From the NCBI RefSeq assembly GCF_009455685.1, contig NZ_QPES01000001.1, positions 930,001 to 994,000 on the forward strand: 64,000 nucleotides of DNA, in the 5' to 3' direction. Both the position numbers and the translations under genes were made by a program. Numbering within the stretch: position 1 is the first letter of the stretch; each line of letters starts with the position of its first letter. Source of the stretch: Paraburkholderia hayleyella (GTDB lineage Bacteria; Pseudomonadota; Gammaproteobacteria; Burkholderiales; Burkholderiaceae). This document shows positions 27,519 through 36,611 of the stretch, one piece after another. The notes under the pieces are model-generated. The model had not been told where the DNA came from. It searched no databases and saw only the letters and a program-made list of their open reading frames with translations.

Positions 27519-29081
27519 ATGAACCAGCCCATTCGTTTTTACCATCGCCAGACCTTGCACGAAATCAGCGAGGCGCCGGTGACGCGCACGGTTTTGCAGT
27601 ATCTGCGTGAAGACGTGCATTGCACCGGTACCAAGGAAGGTTGCGCCGAAGGCGATTGCGGCGCTTGTACCGTTGTCCTCTGCGAACTGGATACAGCAGG
27701 CGGCGTGAGTTTCAGGGCGGTCAATGCGTGCATTCAGTTTTTGCCGACGCTCGATGGCCGGGCTCTGTTTACCGTCGAAGATGTGCTCCAGCCCGATGGC
27801 ACGCTGCATCCGGTGCAACAGGCGATGGTGGAGTGCCACGCTTCGCAATGCGGTTTTTGCACGCCGGGGTTTGTGATGTCGCTATGGGCGCTTTATGAAC
27901 AGCATGGCCCCGACCCTGAAACCGCTGGGCACGTGCATGGCGAGCGCGAACGGCCCACGCGCGAGGCGCTCGGCGATGCGCTGAGCGGTAACCTGTGCCG
28001 CTGCACCGGTTATCGGCCGATTCTCGATGCGGCCGAACGCATGTTCGACTTGCCCGCGCCGGCGGTATCGGCACGCGTTAACCGGGCCGCGCTGGCCGCT
28101 GCGCTGGTTCCGTTGCAGCGCACGCAAACGTTTGATTACGTTCATCGCGGCCAGCATTTCAGTGCCCCGCGCACGCTAGCTGCACTGGCGCAGCTCAAGG
28201 CGCAGCGACCCGCCGCGCGCATTCTGGCGGGTGGCACGGATATCGGTTTATGGGTGACGAAGCAGATGCGCGAACTGGGCGATCTCGTTTATCTCGGGCG
28301 AATCGATGCCTTGCAACAGATCGGCATGACGCCCCAATGGCTTGAAATTGGAGCGGCGGTGACGTTGGAGCGCGCCTATGCCGCACTGGTGCAGCACTAT
28401 CCCGAGCTGAACGATATCTGGCGGCGCTTTGCCTCGTTGCCGATCCGCAATGCGGGCACGCTGGGCGGCAATATCGCCAACGGTTCGCCAATTGGCGATG
28501 CGATGCCCGGCCTGATTGCGCTCGGCGCCCGTGTGGTGATTGCGGGCCGCGAGGCGCACACGCGCGAACTCGCGCTGGAAGATCTCTATCTGGCGTACCA
28601 GAAGAAAGACCTCGCTGAACACGAGTTCATCGTGAGTCTCAAGGTGCCTGTGCGCAGCACCCAGGCGGCGGGGCTGCCCGGTTTCCAGTTCCGCAGCTAC
28701 AAGCTGTCGAAGCGCTTTGATTCCGATATTTCCGCGGTGTGTGGGGCGTTTGCGCTGGTGCTGGACGGTGAGCGGCTGCATGCGCCGAGGATCGCGTTCG
28801 GCGGGATGGCGGCGACACCCCAGCGCGCCGCTCACACCGAAGCCGTGCTCGCGGAGGCGCGCTGGGATGAGGCGACGGTGCGCGCTGCGATGCAGGCGCT
28901 GGCCCGCGATTTCACTCCACTGGACGATATGCGCGCGAGCCGCCTCTACCGCATGCAGGCCGCGCAAAACCTGCTGTATCGCTTCTGGCTCGAAACCCGG
29001 CCCCATGAGCCCTTGCCGCCACAGGCACTGGATGTTCGTGCGGCGGCCCTCGTTGCAACGCCGCTGGCTCCGGCTGTCTGA
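27519..29081 (+). CDS. xdhA: Xanthine dehydrogenase small subunit (2Fe-2S/FAD)
   Basis: 520 aa. N-terminal [2Fe-2S] ferredoxin domain (CTGTKEGCAEGDCGACTVV), second 2Fe-2S domain (QCGFCTPGFVMSLWALYE and GNLCRCTGYRPI), then FAD domain (ARILAGGTDIGLWVTK, TLGGNIANGSPIGDAMPGL) and CO dehydrogenase flavoprotein C-terminal domain. It passes electrons from the molybdenum subunit to NAD+ during hypoxanthine/xanthine oxidation. The Met at 27519 gives the canonical N-terminus; 44 upstream in-frame codons look non-homologous. Followed by xdhB after 45 bp. Confidence 0.95.
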   Translation: MNQPIRFYHRQTLHEISEAPVTRTVLQYLREDVHCTGTKEGCAEGDCGACTVVLCELDTAGGVSFRAVNACIQFLPTLDGRALFTVEDVLQPDGTLHPVQQAMVECHASQCGFCTPGFVMSLWALYEQHGPDPETAGHVHGERERPTREALGDALSGNLCRCTGYRPILDAAERMFDLPAPAVSARVNRAALAAALVPLQRTQTFDYVHRGQHFSAPRTLAALAQLKAQRPAARILAGGTDIGLWVTKQMRELGDLVYLGRIDALQQIGMTPQWLEIGAAVTLERAYAALVQHYPELNDIWRRFASLPIRNAGTLGGNIANGSPIGDAMPGLIALGARVVIAGREAHTRELALEDLYLAYQKKDLAEHEFIVSLKVPVRSTQAAGLPGFQFRSYKLSKRFDSDISAVCGAFALVLDGERLHAPRIAFGGMAATPQRAAHTEAVLAEARWDEATVRAAMQALARDFTPLDDMRASRLYRMQAAQNLLYRFWLETRPHEPLPPQALDVRAAALVATPLAPAV

Positions 29082-29126
29082 GGCGCGCGGCACGCATTGC
29101 CGCTCAAGCTCAAGGAGAGCTCCTGA

Positions 29127-31589
29127 ATGAACCCACATATCGCCTCTGCCGCCTCTTTGATCGAGCCTGGCCAGCCCTCGCCGCCGCATGAATCGGCGCA
29201 TCTGCATGTCAGTGGCCGCGCCACGTACACCGACGACATCCCGCCTCTGGCGGGCACGCTGCATGCCGCGCTGGGCTTGTCGCAAAAGGCGCATGCGCGG
29301 CTGGTGTCGGTTTCGCTCGACGCGGTGCGGGCCATGCCCGGCGTTGTCGCGGTGTTGACCGCCGCCGATATTCCAGGCGTGAACGATTGCGGTCCGATCG
29401 TTCACGACGATCCGGTACTGGCCGAAGGTATCGTGCAATACGTGGGGCAACCGGTTTTTCTGGTGGTGGCGAATTCGCACGAGATCGCCCGGCGGGCTGC
29501 CCGTGCCGCGCAGATTGTCTATGACGAGCGGCCCGCGATCCTGAGCGCGCAGCAGGCGCGGGCCGCAGGCGCCCAGGTGGTGCCGCCGATGAAGCTCACG
29601 CGCGGCGATGCGCCCACGCATCTCGCCCGCGCGGCGCATCGGGAACGTGGCGAGATGCAATTGGGTGGCCAGGAGCAGTTCTATCTCGAAGGCCAGATCG
29701 CTTACGCCGTACCTAAAGAAGACAACGGCATGCATGTGTGGTGTTCGACCCAGCATCCCTCGGAGATGCAGCAACTGGTGGCGCATCTGCTAGGCGTAGC
29801 GGTGCATGGCGTGCAAGTCGAATGCCGTCGCATGGGCGGCGGGTTTGGCGGCAAGGAATCGCAATCGGGCCTGTTTGCCTGTTGCGCGGCGCTGGCGGCG
29901 TGGAAGCTGCAGCGCCCCGTGAAGCTGCGCGCCGACCGCGACGACGACATGCTCATCACGGGCAAGCGCCACGATTTTCACTACACCTATGACGTCGGTT
30001 ATGACGACAGCGGCCTGATCGAAGGCGTGGCCGTGGAGATGACGGCGCGCTGTGGTTATTCCGCCGATCTGTCGGGGCCGGTGATGACGCGGGCGATCTG
30101 TCATTTCGATAACGCGTACTGGCTGCCCCATGTATCGATCGAGGGCTTTTGCGGCAAGACCCACACACAGTCGAATACCGCGTTTCGCGGTTTTGGCGGC
30201 CCCCAGGGCGCTTTTGCCATCGAATACCTGATCGACAACATCGCCCGTTCGCTCAAACTCGATCCGCTCGATGTGCGCCGCCGCAACCTGTATGGTCAGA
30301 CCTCGTGCAACCAGACACCGTATGGCCAGACGCTCGAAGACAACGTCCTGCCGCAGTTGCTCGACGAACTGGAAGCGAGTAGCGATTACCGCGCGCGCCG
30401 CGCCGCGGTACGTGTTTTCAATGCGCAAAACCGGGTGCTGAAAAAAGGTCTGGCGCTCACGCCGGTCAAGTTCGGCATCGCGTTTAATGTCACGCATCTG
30501 AACCAGGCGGGTGCGCTGGTGCATCTCTATCTCGACGGCTCGGTGCTGGTGAATCACGGTGGCACCGAGATGGGGCAGGGGCTTCATACCAAGGTCGCGC
30601 AGGTCGTCGCGCATGAACTGGGCCTCACACTGAACCGCGTGCGCGTGAGCGCCACCGATACGAGCAAGGTCGCCAACACTTCGGCCACGGCGGCTTCGAC
30701 CGGCTCTGACCTGAATGGCCGGGCCGCGCAAAATGCCGCGCGCGAGTTGCGCGAGCGTCTCGCGGCATTTGCTGTGACGCATTACGCTGCTGGGGCCCAT
30801 GATGAGGCGCTCACACCTGACGCGGTGCGTTTTGCCGACAATCAGGTGAGGGTGGGGACAACGGTGGTGCCGTTCGATGAGGTGGTGGCCGCCGCTTATC
30901 TGGCGCGCGTGCAGTTATGGTCGGACGGTTTTTACGCGACACCCGGATTGCACTGGAACGCCGCCACGCTGCAAGGCCATCCGTTTTTTTACTACGCCTA
31001 TGGCGCGGCGGTGTCCGAGGTGGTGATCGATACGCTGACAGGCGAGATGCGTGTGCTGCGTGCCGACATTCTGCACGACGCTGGCGCCTCGCTGAATCCG
31101 GCGCTGGATCTGGGCCAGGTTGAAGGCGGCTTTATCCAGGGCATGGGTTGGCTGACTACCGAGGCGCTGTGGTGGAACGCACAAGGCCGCTTGATGACGC
31201 ATGCGCCATCCACCTACAAGATTCCGGCCAGCAATGACTGCCCGCCGGAGTTTCGCGTCAAGCTTTTCGACAATCGCAATGTGGCGGACAGCATTCATCG
31301 CTCCAAGGCGGTAGGCGAGCCGCCGCTGCTGTTGGCGTTCTCCGTGTTTTTCGCGCTGCGCGATGCGGTGGCCAGCGTGGCCGAGGACGAAAACGAAAAC
31401 GAAAACGCGGGTTTTGAGGCGCGGCCTGTCAATCCGCCGCTCGATGCGCCCGCAACCGGCGAGGCGATTCTGGCTGCGGTGAATGCGGTGCGTGCGGTGC
31501 GTGCAGCCAGCGGTGCTTCACGGACAACGGCGCGGCCCGCAGCGAACCCGGTGAACCCGATGCAAGAGGCCGGTGATGTTGCCCACTGA
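29127..31589 (+). CDS. xdhB: Xanthine dehydrogenase molybdenum-binding subunit
   Basis: 820 aa. Landmarks of the XdhB/xanthine oxidase large subunit: HVSGRATYTDDIP, GQEQFYLEGQIAYAVP (substrate region), RRMGGGFGGKESQ (molybdopterin contact), FRGFGGPQGAFAIEYL, NHGGTEMGQGLHTKV and active-site Glu in KAVGEPPLLLAFSVF. The C-terminal about 40 residues are an Ala/Arg-rich tail. SD AAGGAGA precedes the ATG. Works with xdhA and, for cofactor insertion, xdhC. Confidence 0.95.
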   Translation: MNPHIASAASLIEPGQPSPPHESAHLHVSGRATYTDDIPPLAGTLHAALGLSQKAHARLVSVSLDAVRAMPGVVAVLTAADIPGVNDCGPIVHDDPVLAEGIVQYVGQPVFLVVANSHEIARRAARAAQIVYDERPAILSAQQARAAGAQVVPPMKLTRGDAPTHLARAAHRERGEMQLGGQEQFYLEGQIAYAVPKEDNGMHVWCSTQHPSEMQQLVAHLLGVAVHGVQVECRRMGGGFGGKESQSGLFACCAALAAWKLQRPVKLRADRDDDMLITGKRHDFHYTYDVGYDDSGLIEGVAVEMTARCGYSADLSGPVMTRAICHFDNAYWLPHVSIEGFCGKTHTQSNTAFRGFGGPQGAFAIEYLIDNIARSLKLDPLDVRRRNLYGQTSCNQTPYGQTLEDNVLPQLLDELEASSDYRARRAAVRVFNAQNRVLKKGLALTPVKFGIAFNVTHLNQAGALVHLYLDGSVLVNHGGTEMGQGLHTKVAQVVAHELGLTLNRVRVSATDTSKVANTSATAASTGSDLNGRAAQNAARELRERLAAFAVTHYAAGAHDEALTPDAVRFADNQVRVGTTVVPFDEVVAAAYLARVQLWSDGFYATPGLHWNAATLQGHPFFYYAYGAAVSEVVIDTLTGEMRVLRADILHDAGASLNPALDLGQVEGGFIQGMGWLTTEALWWNAQGRLMTHAPSTYKIPASNDCPPEFRVKLFDNRNVADSIHRSKAVGEPPLLLAFSVFFALRDAVASVAEDENENENAGFEARPVNPPLDAPATGEAILAAVNAVRAVRAASGASRTTARPAANPVNPMQEAGDVAH

Positions 31590-31640
31590 TTTACCCACGG
31601 AGTTGTCGCAGCGTCGTCCGTGGTTGTCCCTGCGCCGGCC

Positions 31641-32129
31641 ATGAGCGATGCATCGTTTCATCTCGTGCTGTTCGGCGCCGGGCATGTCGGCCAGGCGCTG
31701 GTGACGTTGCTGGGGCAACTGCCGTGCGTCGTGCAATGGGTCGATGCACGTGAAGCGCTGTTTCCTGCAACGGTGCCCGCCAATGTCGCAATCGAAGCCA
31801 CCGACACGCCTGAAGCGCTGGTCGATCAGGCGCCTCCAGGCGCGTATTTTCTGGTGATGACACACGACCACGCGCTTGATTTTCTGTTGGCCCAGTGCAT
31901 CATGCGGCGGCGTGCTGTGGGCTACTTCGGCATGATTGGCTCGCGTACGAAGCGGGTGAAATTCGAGCGGCGCTTGCGTGAGCGCGGTGTTGCCGCAGCT
32001 CGGATCGCACGCATGATTTGCCCCGTTGGCGTGCCCGGCATTCTCGGTAAGGCGCCGTCTTCGATTGCGCTGGCCGTATGTGCCGAGCTGCTGCAACAGC
32101 CGCCGCCTGCGAGCCGGGGCTGGGATTAA
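31641..32129 (+). CDS. xdhC: XdhC-like molybdenum cofactor chaperone, C-terminal domain only
   Basis: 162 aa. The sequence is the Rossmann-like C-terminal half of XdhC (VLFGAGHVGQALVTLL, FLVMTHDHALDFLLAQCIM, YFGMIGSRTKRVKFERRL, RMICPVGVPGI, PSSIALAVCAELL). Typical XdhC has a preceding XdhC/CoxI domain of about 120-150 aa with a GSxPRexG motif; none is present here, since xdhB ends only 51 bp upstream. A 22-codon frame (31576-31644) overlaps both xdhB and the ATG at 31641 and could deliver ribosomes, as no SD is seen. Either a deleted xdhC or a minimal functional form. Confidence 0.8.
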   Translation: MSDASFHLVLFGAGHVGQALVTLLGQLPCVVQWVDAREALFPATVPANVAIEATDTPEALVDQAPPGAYFLVMTHDHALDFLLAQCIMRRRAVGYFGMIGSRTKRVKFERRLRERGVAAARIARMICPVGVPGILGKAPSSIALAVCAELLQQPPPASRGWD

Positions 32130-32135
32130 CGCGGA

Positions 32136-32780
32136 TTAGTCTGGCTTCACGGCTGACGGCAGTGCGCTGACGCGCTGGACTTCTTTCGATTCGAGCCAGT
32201 TCGGCGTGCGGGCGCAGTACAGCACCATCGGCAGCGCATCTTCGCCCCAGAACAATTGCCCATCGAGGTAAAACGTCGGCACCCCAAACACACCCAGCGC
32301 GATGGCTTCAGCGGTATTGCGCTGCAATTGCGCCTGCGCTGTAGCGTTAGCGGCCTGTAGCACGTCGCCGTTTTGCCCCAGCCGCTCACACAGGCTGGCG
32401 AAGCCTTCGGCGGTGGAAGGGTCACGCCCTTCGCGCCAGATGAAGCGGAAAATTTCGCGCACGCCTTGGATATCCGCGTTCGTGGCGAGCGCCAGTTGCA
32501 TAGCGGCGCGCGAATCAAACGGATGCACGGGGGGCATCCGGAACGGAATGCCCAGTTGCTCGGCGCGAAAGAGCGCATGACGGTAAGTGAAGATCCGCTT
32601 GGTGGGCAGGCTGTACGCGGCTCGCCCACCCCAATGACGGTAGAGCGTATCGAGTTCGATGGGCGTGGCATTGAAAGCGAGGGTTGGCCACTTGTCGTGC
32701 TGTTCCAGCAGCAAATAGCTAAACGGTGAGACGAAATCGTAAAACCAGTGTGGCTGAGCTGCTTCGATGCCGTGTGTCAT
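32136..32780 (-). CDS. 2-Hydroxychromene-2-carboxylate isomerase family (DsbA-like)
   Basis: 214 aa thioredoxin-fold protein of the kappa-GST/HCCA isomerase class: HWFYDFVSPFSYLL at the N-terminus (Ser in place of the CxxC cysteines) and GVFGVPTFYLDGQLFWGEDAL with the cis-Pro at the C-terminus. Such enzymes isomerise glutathione-linked aromatic intermediates, but many homologues have unknown substrates. The Met at 32780 has GGAAAG 4 nt upstream; a Met at 32804 is also possible. It converges with xdhC, 6 bp apart. Confidence 0.88.
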   Translation of the reverse strand: MTHGIEAAQPHWFYDFVSPFSYLLLEQHDKWPTLAFNATPIELDTLYRHWGGRAAYSLPTKRIFTYRHALFRAEQLGIPFRMPPVHPFDSRAAMQLALATNADIQGVREIFRFIWREGRDPSTAEGFASLCERLGQNGDVLQAANATAQAQLQRNTAEAIALGVFGVPTFYLDGQLFWGEDALPMVLYCARTPNWLESKEVQRVSALPSAVKPD

Positions 32781-32892
32781 GGCGCTTTCCGGAGTGGGGT
32801 TCATGGTGTGAGGGCGAGGGCACGCGTGGGTTTGAACGCTTCATGTGGGCGCTTGCCTGGGCGGGCCGGGGATGTTCGGGAGACCGGGTGCA

Positions 32893-34269
32893 TCAAGCCT
32901 TGGGCGCATCCGGGGGCGTGGCATGCCAGACGTGGCTTCGGCTTAAACGTGAACGCACAAAGCCGATGTGTTCGCGCAATACATAGAACTGGTCGGCATA
33001 GGCGAGCGGCATCTTCAGCCCATTGACGGATTCCTCGATCACATCAAGCCGCTCGAGCAGCGCCTGGCGCTCTGCTGCCGTGATATCACTGAGGGCTTCG
33101 CGTTCGATGGCAATCAGCGTGCCGTACCAGCGATAGATCCGCGATTTCACGCGCCACGCGTAGAGCGCGGGCACGAGGCGCATGCTGGGAATCAGCACCA
33201 CGATGAGGGGCACCAGCAGCACCAGCAACCGGTCCGCGAGACTGGCGAGCCAAAAGGGCAATGAGCGGTACAAAAAGCTTTTGCCTGACTGGTAATAGCG
33301 TAGGGCGTTGTCGCTGAGCGGAAAATCATGGGCGCGCGGCGCGGGAAATTCGCCGGCCTGTTGCAGCAGCCCGGCCTTGCCATGCACCTCACGAGCCGCT
33401 TCGATCAGCAGGTCCGAAAGCGCGGGATGCAAGGTGTCGCGCGCCACCAGTTCGACGGTGGGTGCAACCAGATAAACCGGACTCGAAGGCACGTTTTGGC
33501 CCAGATTGAACGAACCCATCGGCAGGGTGATCTTCGTCAGATACGGAAAGCGTCGGGCATAAGCATCGGCCTGGATGAAATCGTAGAGCAGTACGTTCGG
33601 GGTGCGATACAGCTGGTTCATCACCGGGGGCTGCGCGGAATCACCCGCCAGAAACGCTGCGTCGACCTTGCCTGAGATCAGGGCGGCGGCGGCGTCTTCT
33701 CCCGACAGCGGCGCGAGCGTTGTCGGGCCGCCTGGCACAATGCCATTGGCTTTGAGCAAGGCGAGCGCGAGCTCGCGGGTGCCACTGCCTTCCGCACCAA
33801 TGGCGAGGTGCTCGCCGGCGAATTCGGAGAGCCGCGTGCGCGGCGTGCCGCGATAAAAAATCACGAGCGGCACGTAGGCCACGCTCCCCAGCGAAGCCAG
33901 CCCCTCATGCGTGGCATGAAGGGCGACGCCATCCTGGACGAAGCCGACATCGACGTTGCTGCCAGGCGTTGACAGACGCTTCAGGTTGTCGAGCGAGCCT
34001 TCGGAGGGCAGGACATTGAGCGTGATGTGGTTGCGCGCGAGGATCGCCTTGTATTTCTGCGCGGAGTTCCAAAACGAGCTGTCTTTCGGGCCTGCGCTGA
34101 GGGTGAGCGTGGTAGGCGGCGCGGGCTGGATCAGACGCACAGCGGCCCAGATGGCGAGGGCGCTGATGAACACGATGGGGCCAAACGACAGGGCCAGATC
34201 GCGCCAGGAGATGGCGACGAAACGGGCGACCAGGCGAGGAGGAGCTTTGCGTCCGGAAGATGGCTTCAT
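32893..34269 (-). CDS. TAXI-family TRAP solute-binding protein, membrane anchored
   Basis: 458 aa. A basic N-terminus and one membrane span (LALSFGPIVFISALAIWAAV) anchor the protein; residues about 60-330 form a TAXI binding domain (LTLSAGPKDSSFW, VDVGFVQDG, LAIGAEGSGTRELAL, DAAFLAGDSAQPP). A second hydrophobic span (LLVLLVPLIVVLIPSM) and a cytoplasmic helical tail follow. No TRAP permease gene lies nearby, so it may act as a sensor or anchor or work with a distant DctM. The Met at 34269 is preferred to that at 34287. Confidence 0.85.
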   Translation of the reverse strand: MKPSSGRKAPPRLVARFVAISWRDLALSFGPIVFISALAIWAAVRLIQPAPPTTLTLSAGPKDSSFWNSAQKYKAILARNHITLNVLPSEGSLDNLKRLSTPGSNVDVGFVQDGVALHATHEGLASLGSVAYVPLVIFYRGTPRTRLSEFAGEHLAIGAEGSGTRELALALLKANGIVPGGPTTLAPLSGEDAAAALISGKVDAAFLAGDSAQPPVMNQLYRTPNVLLYDFIQADAYARRFPYLTKITLPMGSFNLGQNVPSSPVYLVAPTVELVARDTLHPALSDLLIEAAREVHGKAGLLQQAGEFPAPRAHDFPLSDNALRYYQSGKSFLYRSLPFWLASLADRLLVLLVPLIVVLIPSMRLVPALYAWRVKSRIYRWYGTLIAIEREALSDITAAERQALLERLDVIEESVNGLKMPLAYADQFYVLREHIGFVRSRLSRSHVWHATPPDAPKA

Positions 34270-34849
34270 GAAAACAGTGTGAGGCAAGGCCAGCCTGGCG
34301 CTCCAGGCTGCGAAGGGGAGCGCTTGCGCTAGCCTGATGGCGGGTCGGATGAAGATTCGCGCTGATGGTACATGAGATTGACGGCACAGGCCGCGCCGCG
34401 CATACAGGCCAAAAACCGGGTGTGGCCCGCCTGCTGAAACCCTTTGCGCTTCTGGCGCGGCTAGATTAAATTGTGCAGCGCTGCGCTCAGTACAGCGTCA
34501 TGGTTGCCCGTTGCCACTGTTTCAGGTTCAGGTTGGCTCCGGTTGGCTTCAAGCGGCTCGCCCGGCGGGCCCATGCCGGCCGCCAGCCAGATGCCTTTCG
34601 CTCAGGCTGCAGCAAGCACTGCCCGGATAGCACCGCATTCAGACGGTTTGCATAGGCCCGCGCTTTCCTGTTTTTGTTTCCCGCCTCTCGTGGTTTCCGT
34701 ATTTTGTCCAGGCCTCGTTTGGCCTGTGGCATGGCGTGCGCATGGCAAGCCATGCCACAGGCCGCTTGCGGCGCCGGATGCTGTTCGGAATGTTGTCCCT
34801 GAGCCGCTGGCTAGAAGCGGTTTAAATCGAAGTGAAAAGGAGAGAAGGT
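34270..34849. other. Intergenic region, TAXI gene / BON gene
   Basis: About 580 bp with no frame that resembles a protein. It holds the divergent promoters of the flanking genes; SD AAGGAG for the BON gene is at 34838-34843. Confidence 0.4.
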
Positions 34850-35236
34850 ATGAAAGGCATGAAATCGGTCGATTTTCTGAAGATGCTGGGTGGTGCGATG
34901 GCATTGGTCGCGGCTTGCCACGTGTCGGCACAAACCAGCGATGCAGCGCCCTTGGGCACGGTGGCGAGCAATGCACAGCCAGCGGCCGCTTCGGGGGCGA
35001 AGTCTTCTTCTGCCAGAAAGCATGCGAACAGCGCGCTGGGGCGCAAGGTAAGGGGGGCGCTGGCTAAGGCACAAGGGCTCGACGTGTCGAATATTTCAGT
35101 GCGTGCCCGCAATGGCTCGGTGACCCTGGCGGGCTCGGTGCCGGATGCAGGCCAGATCGAGCGGGCGACCCAGGCCGCGAAAAGCGTGGCAGGTGTGACG
35201 TCGGTGCAAAACAAGATGTTCATACAGCCGCACTAA
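34850..35236 (+). CDS. Periplasmic BON-domain protein
   Basis: 128 aa. A Sec signal peptide (hydrophobic GGAMALVAAC, cleavage near VSA-QTS) is followed by an Ala/Ser-rich linker and one BON domain (residues about 75-125: VRGALAKAQGLDVSNISVRA, GSVTLAGSVPDAGQIERAT, VAGVTSVQNKM). BON domains bind phospholipid and occur in OsmY- and Kbp-like stress proteins. Start chosen for the AAGGAG 6 nt upstream. Followed by a strong terminator. Confidence 0.9.
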   Translation: MKGMKSVDFLKMLGGAMALVAACHVSAQTSDAAPLGTVASNAQPAAASGAKSSSARKHANSALGRKVRGALAKAQGLDVSNISVRARNGSVTLAGSVPDAGQIERATQAAKSVAGVTSVQNKMFIQPH

Positions 35237-35308
35237 CCTGGCGGCGCCGGGGCGCGCTTAAGCTGGGGGGAGCGGCACCCTCGGCGTGCGCTCAGGTATG
35301 CCATGCAA

Positions 35309-35357
35309 GACAGCCTGTCTGGACGGAATGGGTATTCCGTGTCAGACAGGCTGTTTT
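35309..35357. terminator. Strong terminator after the BON gene
   Basis: Long stem ACAGCCTGTCTG...ACGGAAT with ATTCCGT...CAGACAGGCTGT and a four-base loop, followed by TTTTTT (35352-35357). Confidence 0.92.
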
Positions 35358-35398
35358 TTCTTGCCCAAACGGCTTCACCGGTTTTATTTTTTCCAGGC

Positions 35399-36187
35399 CT
35401 AACTCGACACCAGCTTGATGCCGACCAGCGCCAGCGTGACGGCAAGAATGTGCCGCAACAGCACATCGGGTGCGCGCGATGAAAGATGACTGCCCAGTAC
35501 GATACCTGGCAGCGAGCCGAGCAGCAGCGACAGCAGCATCGTCCAGTCCACCGATCCCAGCAGCCAGTGCCCCGTGCCCGCCAGCAGCGTAAGTGGCACG
35601 GCATGCGCGATATCCGAGCCGATGATGCGCGTGGTGGGCAGCAGAGGATAGAGCAGCAGCAAAACCGTCACGCCAATCGCCCCGGCTCCGACCGAGGTAA
35701 ACGATACCAGCGCACCCAATACGGCTCCGGTCAGTATCGTCAGGCCCAGCGCGCGGCGCGAGCCAGGAGGCGCTGTGCGACGCGCCGCCAGCGCGGCGAG
35801 TTGCGGCCGGAACACCAGCGCCAGGGCGGTGAGCAGCAGGGCGGCGCCCAGCACGTTCAGGATGATCTGACTGGTTCTCGACGAGTGCATGCCATAGCGG
35901 TGCAGTAGCAGCAGCGTGAGCGCCGCGGCGGGCACGCTGCCTGCGGCGAGCCGTAACGTGACGCGCCAGTCGATCGATCCTTTGATCCCATGCACGAACG
36001 TGCCCACCGATTTGGTTGCCGCGGCGTACAACAGATCGGTGCCGACGGCTGTCGCCGGATGGACGCCGAACAGCAACACCAGAATAGGCGTCATTAATGA
36101 GCCCCCCCCCACGCCAGTCAACCCAACCAGAAAACCAACGAACAGGCCAGAGGCGGAGTACAGAAGATTGATGTCGGGAAGTGCCAT
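35399..36187 (-). CDS. TSUP (TauE/SafE) family permease
   Basis: 262 aa, about 8 membrane segments. The duplicated TSUP motifs are seen: FLVGLTGVGGGSLMTPIL with GVHPATAVGTDLLYAAATK in the first half and GALVSFTSVGAGAIGV with IIGSDIAHAVPLTLLAG in the second. The family exports sulfite, sulfoacetate and other organosulfur anions; the substrate here is unknown. The Met at 36187 opens directly into the first membrane segment; 67 upstream codons look non-coding. Confidence 0.9.
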   Translation of the reverse strand: MALPDINLLYSASGLFVGFLVGLTGVGGGSLMTPILVLLFGVHPATAVGTDLLYAAATKSVGTFVHGIKGSIDWRVTLRLAAGSVPAAALTLLLLHRYGMHSSRTSQIILNVLGAALLLTALALVFRPQLAALAARRTAPPGSRRALGLTILTGAVLGALVSFTSVGAGAIGVTVLLLLYPLLPTTRIIGSDIAHAVPLTLLAGTGHWLLGSVDWTMLLSLLLGSLPGIVLGSHLSSRAPDVLLRHILAVTLALVGIKLVSS

Positions 36188-36611
36188 AGAGCCTGGAGCG
36201 CGGGAGATCACGAAAAACAGCGCACATAAAGGAACGCGCTGGAAGCGGAAAGGAGGGTGCCGGGTGCCGGGTGCCGAGTGTCGATACGTTGCTGCGTGGC
36301 TGGAATCAGGCGGCCGTGTCCTGTTCTGAAGCGAAGGGCGCGACCGCCCGGTCAGTGAAAAGCCGTTATTGTCGCAAAACTCGTGCATGCGTGGGTCAGG
36401 TTCGCGTGAAGGCGGAAATTTCAGGCATCCGTCGTGTCTTGCGTGTACCGGGACAAGGTGTAGCGGGTGGGCCGGAACGCGGATATTTCACAGGCGCTTG
36501 CCTGGGATGCTCGCCTGCGAGCCTACAATCGGCGCTTGCAGTTGGGGCACGGATCGTTGCTGTATGCGGACGGGCCGTCGTTCTTTTTCTTCTTTTTGCT
36601 GGTTATTCAAC
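36188..36611. other. Divergent intergenic region, TSUP gene / rarD
   Basis: No gene seen. A short tandem GGTGCCG repeat (three units, about 36254-36276) lies within it. Confidence 0.4.
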
